Shown: piece by piece, positions 1-10,500 of the stretch | How the letters are laid out: each line of letters starts with the position of its first letter | How positions within the stretch are numbered: the first letter of the stretch is position 1 | From: Hetaerina americana | Taxonomy: Eukaryota; Arthropoda; Insecta; Odonata; Calopterygidae | Reading direction: 5' to 3' | NCBI GenBank assembly: GCA_022747635.1 | Contig: JAKTNV010000014.1 | Location: 6,090,001-6,154,000, forward strand | DNA: 64,000 bases | The notes under the pieces: model-generated | Database searches by the model: none | What the model saw: only the letters and a program-made list of their open reading frames with translations | Told to the model about the DNA's origin: nothing | Position numbers and translations under genes: made by a program

Positions 1-498
1 AACAACTGCATGGGGGGAGGGGGGGGAGGACGGCAAGGGTGGGCACACGCACGAACAAACGAGCACGCACACACACATACATACACACACAAGAGCGTCA
101 CTCAAAACAATGAATGGGCGACTGCGGTGGAGGAGGGCGAGTTGACACACGCCGCGGACGAAGCCAAATCAAAACCACCCGGGGACGCGGCGGCCAAACA
201 ACCGGTAAGGATGTCTTTTAACTCCTCTTTTCTTTTTAAATTTACCTAAGGAAAACGTATTAGCAAGGATTAAGATACTGATCGGATGGTTTTAGTTCTT
301 AATGTTACCCGTCCACTTTCTTCTAACTAAAACTGAATAAAATGAACTTTTTTCGATAACATCACGCTATTTGGCGACTAACAAATATATAAAAGCATTC
401 GCTAAGACATTTAAACAAAGAAACAAAAAGATAGAACACTCACATATGTGGTTTCGTTTCAACGGCACGGCCGACATCATCAGAAATACATAAATGTG

Positions 499-521
499 TA
501 CATCAATGATTATTTATACAG

Positions 522-555
<34 letters not shown>

Positions 556-578
556 CTGTATAAATAATCATTGATGTA
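499..578. repeat. 80-bp near-perfect palindrome with (TA)n core
   Basis: TACATCAATGATTATTTATA followed by CAGGTG and (TA)n is mirrored by (TA)n, CACCTG and TATAAATAATCATTGATGTA. It can form a long hairpin. No coding sequence is present. It could be a small foldback element or a rearranged (TA)n locus. Confidence 0.8.
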
Positions 579-614
579 ATATAAATATATGTATATATAT
601 GTAATATATATATA

Positions 615-724
615 AATGTTTTGCCCTTGTGATCTCCTCGATTCCACCTTACCCACCTCTACTTGATTTGTACTTAATATTTGTTCCTATCCCTTTTCCT
701 TCTATTTATTTCCATTTGAATGAA
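615..724 (+). mobile_element. SINE family A, 3' tail fragment
   Basis: The stretch CTTGTGATCTCCTCGATTCC through TTCCTATCCCTTTTCCTTCT resembles the 3' part of the tRNA-derived SINE seen intact at 20647-20850. The tRNA-like head is missing. Mariner copy 1 begins at its downstream edge, so the mariner may have inserted into or next to it. Confidence 0.6.
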
Positions 725-1780
725 TACGAGGGTTGCTATTTTTATTTGGAGCCTTTACAACACTAAGTGCTTTAGGTGCCATCTGACGTTTCTATATGAA
801 GTTTGACCCTTTTAACGCTGTCTTCAGAAAATATTGTCCTTTGGTTATAGCTTGTGTTGTTTACAGTGACTCGAAAATTTCGTCTCAGCGAAAAATTGGA
901 GTTGACTGGTGATCACTTTCTTGCGATGATTTTTTTTCGAATTTCGACGTATATTATCAAGGCAGGAGTTCATCCATCAACTTCCTTCCACTTTTGGCAA
1001 TTAAGTCCCATCCTTTGCCACTGTGAAACGCTTGAATGACGTATTCCATCATGGCCGCTGTTCGCTCAGCGACGAAAGTCATGAAGGTCGTCCAAAATCA
1101 GTTGTTGTGCCAGAAAACATTGATGCTGCGCAATAACTAGTAAAGGAAGATCGCCATGCGAATCATCGTGAAATTGAGGCATCCTTGGGAAACAGAATGA
1201 CGAGCATCAATAAAATATTACATGGACATTTAGCGGTGAAAAAAATTTGCTCGCGTCGGATCGCGCATAATGTGACAAAAGCTCAAAAAGATGCTCATGT
1301 CAACTGGTGCAAAGAAATACTCAACAAATACAATCGCGGTGCATCTAAAGCTGTGTATCTACACAGTGACGAATCTTGGATCTATGCGTATGAGCCCGAA
1401 ACAATACAGCAATCCACTTCATGGGTCTTCCCAGACGAGTAAAATCCGACAGAAGAGGTTCGTCCACGAAGCACATCGAAGCAAATGATCGCCTGTTTCT
1501 TCGGAATAACCGAACATCTGGCAACCGTGCCGTTAGAGCAACGTAGAACCGTGAATTCTGAATGGTCCATGAGCTATTGTTTGCCAGAAGTGCTTTTTGA
1601 AATACAGAAAAAGGGGTAACGAAGGACCATTCTTCATCATGACAAATGACTTCTTTTAATTTCCGTTCATCAAGAAAATATTACGTGGTCAACGTTTTTG
1701 GCGCCTGAAGAAGGCATTGATGCATTCAAAAACCACGTATTTTCATTATTAGGCTGAAAATATAAATAGCAACCCTCGTA
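725..1780 (+). mobile_element. mariner-family DNA transposon, degenerate (copy 1)
   Basis: The ends are matching inverted repeats: TACGAGGGTTGCTATTT on the left and its complement AAATAGCAACCCTCGTA on the right, with TA at the borders. The 1.06-kb element is a little shorter than a usual 1.3-kb mariner. On the plus strand, 1185-1442 encodes recognisable transposase: KKICSRRIAHNVTKAQKDAH and SDESWIYAYEPETIQQS, which holds the first catalytic Asp. Further on, the HHDNA motif is broken by a stop, and the segment after it, with the third Asp, appears deleted. It cannot make transposase. Confidence 0.88.
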
Positions 1781-1794
1781 TATATACATGGGGA

Positions 1795-1868
1795 TATGGT
1801 AGTCCAGGGGTAGAGCGTCAGACTTCAATATACCCTAATGACAGGAAAACAAGGTTGAGACCACCAAA
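1795..1868 (+). mobile_element. SINE family B, degenerate tRNA-like head
   Basis: GGTAGTCCAGGGGTAGAGCG is the A-box-like start shared with the better copy at 25473. GGTTGAGACCACC stands where the B box should be. The body is not recognisable downstream. Confidence 0.45.
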
Positions 1869-3369
1869 TTGTGGACATTAACACTCACGCCTGACTCGGC
1901 TTTCTCAAATTCCAAGTTCACATTACTCTACAATAGACAGACGAATAGAGGACATTTCAACAGACCCTCCAGCTTTGTGTCAAATCCCTCATTCCTAGAT
2001 CTAGTAGGTATTTACGCATATCCTCCATGTAAAACTCAAACAATCACTCCACCGTCGATAAATTCAAAGCAGGTCATAAGGACATATCCCCTTTAATCCG
2101 CCACAGTAGTATGGTCAGCTTTAGACTAAAATAACATAATCTCCACGCAAAAAAAAATCGCTCTACAGCCATTAACACCAGCCCTAATTTGGACACGTCA
2201 TCACTTTCAGCAACGAAACGTAAATGCCATCAGCGTCAACGAAACAAAATAGTTCGCTTCGTTGAAGGCTCGTTTCACTCCAATAGTCAGCTTCATTCCC
2301 AACTTGGCATTTCCTCCCTCCCCTCATCATTGCTTACATATTGGAAGAATTTTCGTTTCCATTAATCAACACCCAGCCATGATAAATCCTCTGATGATCC
2401 CCTTTTCGCAATTAAATATAAACCCAAAAATTTTATCAGCATCTAAAGAGCCTCGATTTCTCCCCACTTTTCCCTTAGAAAAATAAAAAAGTGAAAAATT
2501 CGTCTTCCCATCGTCAACTCTTCTGTCCACTAGACCAGAGAGCAGACTTCTCCTTCCCACGACATTAATCCTATTCCACTCCACTTCGGGATGACAGCCA
2601 ACTGCACACGCGTCCACTATTAGACTAACAAAGGTATTAAGTTAATTCGTCTAACAAACGAGAGCCCAGTAAGAACATAAGCTTGCAAATAAATTGCAGT
2701 CCCTTCTCATCCAACTAATACCCCACTATACACCACTGTTGATTTGAAATAAACCATGTAACGAAAAAGCATGTTTACGGTCAAACAAATCCGTAAATTG
2801 TTGACGTTTCCCAAAAATTTATTTAACAGAAGCAAACATCACATTTGGAAAAAAATATTCACCAAAATAGGCATTATATTGCGCTGACAAGATTAAATAA
2901 ATAGACTTAATATAATTATCAACAGGAAATTTAATTCAAGCCCATAATACAATAAAATAGCTAACACCCTCCGTAAATACTGCAAAGTAGTTTTTAAGAA
3001 CTAATTACCATTAATTGTGGTTCTAATATTGCAACCATCTCATCACCCTTTTAGATAGAATTTTTTATTCGCTGCGAATAATCTTTGGTTTTCGTATCAG
3101 CAATTTTAGTAATCGGTTTGCTTGGAATCGAATAAATTTGGTGTGCAATAACACCTCTATTTGCGCAAGTGTTCCGTTGTGCGGCTAAATAGTTCAACTT
3201 TTAAGTAGTCCAACTGCGGAAACCACTCAGCGTAATATTATCGGAAAAGCTGGAAGCATTAGAATAAACATATGTAATATAAAATATTTTTAATTTACTA
3301 CAAAAATTCACAATAAAGAGTAAAGTTGCAGATATAATTTTATACATTAATATTAATATTTAAGGAATC
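1869..3369. other. Gene-free stretch
   Basis: AT-rich DNA with only short, low-complexity open frames. I see no conserved protein, RNA gene or clear repeat here. Confidence 0.5.
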
Positions 3370-4110
3370 TGGCTGGAAGACTTTATGAGATCAGTGTTAG
3401 TTACTATTCCGAAAAAGGTAAAGGCTATATCATGTGACGACTACAGAGCAATAAGTTTGATTTTCCAAGCAGCTAAAGTTGTTCTCAGGATCATTGACTA
3501 AAGGATGGAGAGCAAGGCAAATGATTACTTAAGAGGATGATCTGTTTGGGTTTAGGAAGGGGAGAGGCACGCGCGATGCCATCGCAGTAATGAGATCACT
3601 AATCGAAATGGGTACAGAATACAATCAGGACGTATTTGCCTGTTTCGTAATTTTCGAAAAGGGGTTTGATAGAGTGAATTGGGAAAAACTATTGAGTAAA
3701 ATGCAGAAAATAGGAATATTTGGGAGGGACAGGAAGCTGAAATACGGATTTGGAGGTAGGAATGAAACTCGGCGGGGAATCCGTAAAATCAGTTAGGTTT
3801 GCTGATGATCAAGCTCTGATTTGTCAGTCAGCCTAGGGGTTGCAAGCATTGCTCAGTGAATGGGAAATACAGTGCAATAGATATGGGATGAGAAACAATA
3901 TAAATCAAACATTGGTTAAACGATTTTCCAGAAGGTCAAAGGCCAAGGTTGCCATTAAAATAAGAGGGCAAAAACTAGAGCAGGTGGAACAGTCAACGTA
4001 CCTCGGAAGTGTTCTGGGCAAAAATGTTGAAAGTGGTAGGGAAGTGAGATGAAGATTTGCACTAGGCAAAGAGGTTTTCCAAAGGAGGAGAAAAATGATG
4101 ACAGGGACGT
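3370..4110 (+). pseudogene. Non-LTR retrotransposon reverse transcriptase fragment (LINE)
   Basis: Translating the plus strand across stops and frame changes gives classic LINE reverse transcriptase pieces: IPKKVKAISCDDYRAISL, GRGTRDAIAVMRSLIEMG, a degraded FVDFEKAFDRVNWEKLL motif (here CFVIFEKGFDRVNWEKLL), FADDQALI near 3800, and KVAIKIRGQKLEQVEQSTYL. This resembles the endonuclease/reverse-transcriptase LINEs common in insects, perhaps the RTE group. It has many stops and no endonuclease, so it is dead. Confidence 0.8.
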
Positions 4111-4111
4111 T

Positions 4112-4285
4112 GAATAACCTTTGTTTTATTTTATTGATTCTTATCACATATCTTTCGCAGTGAATTTCCAATTCACTCACCAATGCTTGCAACCCTCGAA
4201 AAGGCTTGAGTGGCCATGCTTGAACACAATCGCCTGAATCAGATAGCGGGTTAGCCTCGCTATTTAACCTAAACAAATACAAAAG
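4112..4285 (-). pseudogene. Inverted LINE fragment next to the 3.4-kb LINE copy
   Basis: The minus strand reads FRGLQALVSELEIHCERYVI, the same reverse transcriptase region that the plus strand encodes at 3838-3900 (GLQALLSEWEIQCNRYGM). The two pieces are in opposite orientation, and the inverted one is about 170 bp. Confidence 0.7.
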
Positions 4286-4289
4286 AGGA

Positions 4290-6920
4290 AATTTATTCGA
4301 TTTTTCATGACGTTTCGCGAGTGTAATTTATAAAAACTTATCTCCTTATTTTTCAATCAAGCCTGACACTTCAATTTCATTGTAAATTTATAAAGTCTGT
4401 TTTATTTTAAAATACACGTAAATAGGAAACGACGATTTCTGAGGTTCCTCAGCATAGTGGGATTTCCGTGCTGCAGTTTAGGCAAATACTTGGATTGATC
4501 GAACGTTAAATGGTAATCCCATTGCTAGAAAACGGGTAGCATAATCCAAAAATAATTATCCAATGACTGAAGTTCGGAAAGTTCCATAATATAGAGATTG
4601 ACAATGTGTATACCGTACGGAATAAAGGCGCCTCCTAAAATGGAGGAACTGTTGCCGAATGGAGATGGTGCTTTCCGATTAAATCCTAGGTAGCATCCGA
4701 TTTATATTTACACCCAAAAGGTTGACGTCACTATTCTCCCACCGGCAAAGGAAAGAGAGTCCCCTAATTATTCACCCCAGATGGATCAAGGCCCCGATCT
4801 GATGCCAGGAAGGAACCATTTTTTAAAAAATTGCGCCATTACTCACGGGCGAAATACACGGAATATCGGATACGATGCCCGATTTAAACATTTTTCCGCG
4901 ACCGTCGGCATGGAAACTGCCGTCAGTTTTAGCTGCAAATGGGGCCCAAATCGAAAAGCATAACCATTTCGCGACGAGAAAAAAATACGGGAAGCTTCAT
5001 AGCGAATAAATGACTACGGTTAATAGGCGCGAGTAGACGATAGGGCCATAAATTTTAACCCACGGGAGGCCTTTCCCCCCTCCCGAAGTTTATTTTGCGT
5101 AAATTTGAAAATAGCTCCGAATGCTCCGTCACGCACACGCCACTGGGAAAGATGGGCTCGGATGATTAACGACTCGCCGTGCTGCACCCATCATTTTATT
5201 CGAAATCCAATTACGCACGGAATACGTCGGGGGAATCCGCCGTGTAAAAAGACCCGGGCTCGTTCCTCTACTCCCGTCTATACTCCCCCATCCCAACCTC
5301 CGGCTCTCCCTGCCCCCATCAGCCAGACCCCCTCGTCGTAGCCCGCTGGTGTAACGTTATAAAGGGAGCGTCATTCACCCCATTTAGAAGTATCGTCTGA
5401 GCGCCGCCCACAACGTTCAAGCGTTCCATCAAGGCCTGGATCTCGCGGGAATATTCCGAGTCGGCCGAGAAAAGGCCTCCGCGTCGATAGGTCTCAATTA
5501 TCTCCTCGCGTCTGAAACGCAGCTGAACCGAAATTATAGAAGTCTTGAATAAGAGAGAAAGGAGATTTGGAGAATTCACAAAGATAATTATCGGGAGATA
5601 ACTAATCATCCAAGCCTTTGGTGAGCATGTATATGCACGCGAGAATATACACATTTACACACGAAAATGAGCTTAATCAAAACAAATGAAGAAAATACAT
5701 CTTCAAGAATATACAGGGTGTGACGCTTAAATCCGAACAAGCACGCGTTTACTCGAATGAGATTTCCTCGCCGGGTTCCCGATACTTCTACAAAGCATTA
5801 TACACAGTCGCAATATCGTTAACAGTTGAACAGAGTACCAGAACAATCGAACTATTTCGAAATATAACGCCCAGCGCGATAATAGCGGCTCTTCGATTGT
5901 ACTCTGCACTTGTACGTAACATCTCGACCGTTTTGAGTTTATGACTGTTTACTAGATGCCTATAGTTTTCAAGTAGTAGTAGTTTTTTAGGGGAGGCGAC
6001 CGACAGCTAAGGTCATTTACGCCATAGGGGATGGACAGGAAAGGATGAAGGGTGGAGAGAAACCCGGCGTCGGCATTAGCCTGCTCTTTACGAAAGGCGC
6101 CAAGGGGTCCGCAGCTTAACGTCCCATCCGACGGATGGCGTACTCACTCAAAGTGGTCAAAGTGGACGAAGTTTAGGGTATGTAAAGTTTCTTCCGAGGA
6201 TTAGCAGTAAAATATTTCATTGAAGCGCACATCCTCGCTTTTCAAAAATCTCTCGGGAAATGGAAAGACGATCAATGATGCCAATAAAAAAGCCCGTGAC
6301 CTTTTCCCAAAATACATAAGCAACAGTAAAGATTGGGCCATTAGGCATGTAGATTGGTGCCTAAGGCCGCACGTCACACATTAATCACGAGAGTTCGGGA
6401 TCACGTGTTTGTTTTCTGGCGTTGGCGAGGCTGGCAGCGAATATATATGACGTAGGTTAAGTTACGGGCAAATTGGGTTCTCCCTCGACATTCTCCCTTT
6501 CGCTCCTCCGCCCCACTTCCCCTCTCGCCCTCAAGAAGTTGTCGCCGTTCCGCCATGAAGATGTTAGCCGGGGTGAACGCCTCTGCGACCTGAGCCTCGA
6601 CATCTTAATTGGACGCCGAGGTAACTTAAAACTCTATCGGAAGCCGAGCCAGTAAACGCCGCAGGCGTCACCCGATTCCAGGGCTTTGTTCTCCTGCAAA
6701 AAATTAAGCAATCGAGAGGTGGGCTGAAGAGAAAATCCTTTGTCCTTTCGTGGGCAAAGTAAAAAATGTCCAATCGTAATGGATTCTCTTTAAATTTCAT
6801 TGTGTTTTTGAAGATGTGATCACACCGCAGAATGGGAAATTGTTTCGAAATTATCATCCGTTTTCCAGGTTTTTTTCAAAATATGGTTGCAACGACGCAT
6901 AAAGAAAATTATTACTAGTC
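4290..6920. other. Gene-free stretch with moderately CpG-rich patches
   Basis: No conserved coding sequence seen. The segments 5050-5560 and 6400-6670 are richer in CpG and pyrimidine runs than their surroundings. They might be regulatory in the presumed TRIM9 intron, but nothing in the sequence proves this. Confidence 0.35.
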
Positions 6921-6973
6921 TTTGTTTTCAGGAATTTTTCTCGGGTTTCCAACCGGGTCAGGTTTCGGAGTAC

Positions 6974-7012
6974 CGACGTTTCGATGGCTGACTCTGCCAT
7001 CGTCTTCAGGGT
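6974..7012 (-). ncRNA. Hammerhead-ribozyme-like motif (PLE 3' terminus, left arm)
   Basis: Reading down from 7009: CUGAAGA, one C, stem II GAUGGC, a 7-nt loop, GCCAUC, then GAAAC (6982-6978). Six perfect stem II pairs separate the two core strands. Position 7 of the core tolerates any base. The extra C after the first core strand is unusual. Hammerheads in PLE termini are established; cleavage here is inferred. Confidence 0.55.
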
Positions 7013-7506
7013 TGAAGTGCAGAGCATGGAAATTGCCGGGTATTTATACATGTTGCGTGGGTCAGGTGTGGCCTGATTGGTCGGATGAGTTTCTTCGGCC
7101 CGCTCCGGTCAATCGGTCTTGTTCCCGTGTGTTTCTCATCTTTTTTAGTATCGGCTTCCAAATATTACTTATCTGGAAGCCGGTGTCTCGGTTTAAGTTG
7201 TTTTTCTCCAGTCGGATCTCTATTCCTTCTTTTACCACGCGGTCCCAATAACCGTTGGCATGACATAGCCTCTTTGTGGCTTCAAAGTCGATTCTATGGT
7301 CATGGGTGATACTGTGTTCGGCGACTGCCGACTTTTCCGGATAGTGGAGTCGTATGCATCTCTGGTGATACTAAAAAAGATGAGAAACACACGGGAACAA
7401 GGCCGATTGACCGGAGCGGGCCGAAGAAACTCATCCGACCAATCAGGCCACACCTGACCCACGCAACATGTATAAATACCCGGCAATTTCCATGCTCTGC
7501 ACTTCA

Positions 7507-7547
7507 ACCCTGAAGACGATGGCAGAGTCAGCCATCGAAACGTCGGT
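7507..7547 (+). ncRNA. Hammerhead-ribozyme-like motif (PLE 3' terminus, right arm)
   Basis: Mirror copy of the motif at 6974-7012: CUGAAGA at 7510-7516, GAUGGC/GCCAUC stem, GAAAC at 7537-7541, followed by GUCGGUA, where a two-pair stem III (AC/GU) would place GUA at the cleavage site. Confidence 0.55.
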
Positions 7548-7599
7548 ACTCCGAAACCTGACCCGGTTGGAAACCCGAGAAAAATTCCTGAATACTATT

Positions 7600-10500
7600 C
7601 GCCGGGAAAGCCTGAGATCCTTCATTAGTCTTTGTTTGAATAATTTACAGGATACCCAAAATAAATTGGCAGTTTTGACCACAGCGTTCCAACTGTTTAC
7701 GAAATATTGTCTTTGTTTGCTTTTTAAAAGAAAACAAAAGAGGTGCATTATAATGGAAAACGAGATCGCATTTGGAATATTCATGTTTTGCATAAAAAAA
7801 TTTATAGCATTTGTGAAAAATCAGGGGGCACTATATAAAGAGAGGAGTAAAATTCTTGGAGAACTTGTGAGATATATCCCAAAATGTGAAATGCCTCCGT
7901 ACGAGATTTATTTAAATAAATTTTACGGTGTGAAATCTGGGTGAAACTGAGATTGCTCATAGGCGTCATCCGAAATCGAACCCTATTTCCTCTTGAATCG
8001 AACATATATCAGAACAATTGTGGTGCCATAGGAGAGTAATGAACATCTACTGCAAGGTTCGGATTTTTAACAAAGAAATTCCACGAACTGTTGCATAAAT
8101 GTCTAATGAAATCTGATAAAAGGGCGAGGTGCTCATTTCGGTGAATCCGAAAAAAGGACCGTTCAAACATGAGGAGGATATTCGATGGAAGAAGTGAGTT
8201 GGGAGTTACATCAAACCAATGACAGGATTGACTGCCACTGCCAGTGGTGACGACGAAATTACGCTTTATAAAAGTGCACACAAGGGATGAGCTGAAGGAT
8301 GTAAAATATAGTATGTCAACTATTTCACCCAAGAAAGATAAACCCAAAAAGGAGAATGTTCTCCGGTGGATAGGAACAAGGACATCCCACGAAACTTCCA
8401 CTTACATTTTTCCGTGGGAACACGCGTAGGGAGCATGGCAAGAGGGGTTTCTTTTTACGAGCAATCCTGCAACCACCCTACGAGGACCTCGACCGTAAGA
8501 AGGACATTACATCAGGCGCAAGGAATAACGCTGCACAACATGAGACGCGGGCTCCGTGATATGGTAAAGAGGGAACACGAAGGGGGAGGAATTGCGTTAT
8601 CCTTTTCCTCCAGGGGAGGAGGAGGGTAACTCTCAGGTATGAAGACAGCACCACGGGGGGGGGGGAGAAGGTAAGGTATACTACAAAAAAAAAAGAAAAA
8701 GGTAGAAATGAAAAAACACGAGAGTCCTACATGGAGGGCGGGGGGTTATTCGAAGGAGAGGGGGAGAGAGAAGGGTAAAGAGGTAGACTTCCTTCCTCTT
8801 TAGGTGACGTCAATCCTACAGGGGGAGGGGATTGGGGTCGCGATGAAACTTGCATGGGGGAGGGGGCGAAAGACGCGACTGATGGCAAGGTAGAAGAGGA
8901 GATAACGAGCGGGAGAAGAGGGGGAGAAGGGCCAGGAATGAAAACCTTAAAAAGAGTTGTGGGGAAGGGAACGCGAGGGGACAGGAGGGTGCGAAATGGA
9001 CGGAGAGTAAAGGGGGAGGGGCCGGGATGGGAAGGAGGAGAGGGAGATTTGGGGCGGGGATGAGCATGGAACAAAGCAGGACAATTTAAAGGGTTTTACA
9101 ACGTGAGCTTTCCGTCCGTTTGCCGCGCAATGTCTCTCTCAAGAGCCACAGAATCTTTGTGAGAAATGTTATTGCTCCCGTAATCTCGGTTCGAAGTGAA
9201 AGAATTACCCTTCACTTGAAAAAAAAGAGGAGAAATCCTCTGGGCGAAGTATCTCTTTTAATTGCCCACGGGACATCTCACGGAGTGTAGATGTAGATGC
9301 GCTGTGAAATTCATGACACATTAGGGTGACATCAAGGTGGTCTGGTGGAAATGTAAACTGTAATGAGGTCAAAAATAGACTTCACATCACCGTGAGAAAT
9401 CTTTTGAATTCCGGAAGCTGCTCTTAAAACTTCTGTATCCACCCACCATTGAATTTCAAGATATTTTATTTATTTCAGACCATTTTTCCGTAAAATTCAA
9501 TTTACACTAAAACGATATTTTTGGATATATTTCGCCATACTTTTTCCTAGGATCATATTTAGTCAAACTCATCGCTTTTCATTAGTTCAGCATCGATTCA
9601 CGCTATATCCCCACATTTGGATTCCCAAATCGATACGATCCTGCTTCTATTACCCTGGCCAAGTTTTTTCATAAGAATATAATATATACAATGCAATTAT
9701 GATAATCGGTTAATGCCAGAGAAATATTGATTTTTCTATAAAACAGTAACTTAAAGATAATTGTGACACAGGCACTGCCATTCTTTTTTGGAATTAATTG
9801 CAGTGAAAAATAAGAGCATGGGGTAAATTAGAGGGAAACCCTACAAGCATGACTTTACGTATCGAACTACGCAGTAGTTTCGGGTTTTTCCGCGGCGGTT
9901 TTTCCAACAAATTGACCGAAAAACAGATGAGATGTGTTTCTAAAACAAAGGTAGCAAATAAATATCCGCGAATTTCCCACACATTTCCACATCTGCAATC
10001 CTTAACAACGGTTAAAAAGTTCGTTTTCTCACTTTAAACTGCTCGCTGATCGTAATTCCAGCTAAAATTACGCTTTTCCGCGCCGTTTTGGGACAATTAA
10101 CGGCCGAAACGTGAGCGCAGTACCCGAGAGCACGAGAGGAGGAGTCGGAAGAGGAGAAAAGGGGGGGGACAACGGAAGAGGGCCAGCAGGCCCCTGGTGG
10201 TCCTTGAGGTGGAGAAGAGGGCTCTCCGGAGCCAGGGGAGGGTGGGAAGATGGGACGGACTTGCATGAAGTGTGTAGGGCGAGACCTTGTGTTTCTCTTC
10301 GCCCGGGGGGGAGGAGAGGAGAAGGCTGGAGGAATTCCGAGGGGTGGTTTAAGATGGCGCCGCCGTGAGGGTCTGTAAAAGAGAGGTGCTTGAGGAGGAA
10401 CGAGGGCGGGAGGGGGGGGGGAGTCGGAAGGGACCAGGAGTCGTGACAAAGGAAATATGTATGAATGACGCAACAACGCGGGGAAGAATACCGTCAGGGA

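Larger units (their letters stand above)
6927..7592. mobile_element. Penelope-like element remnant in foldback form
   Basis: Arms 6927-7152 and 7367-7592 are 226-bp inverted copies around a 214-bp centre. Read on the minus strand, the centre and left arm (7363 to 7062) encode the conserved PLE C-terminus: RLHYPEKSAVAEHS, DHRIDFEATKRLCHANGYWD, VVKEGIEIRLEKNNLNRD, GFQISNIWKP, then a stop at 7062-7064. Beyond the stop is the non-coding 3' terminal sequence with a hammerhead-like core. The right arm repeats the 3' end in the opposite direction. A 5'-truncated PLE joined to an inverted partial copy of its own terminus is a known PLE layout. Confidence 0.85.
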
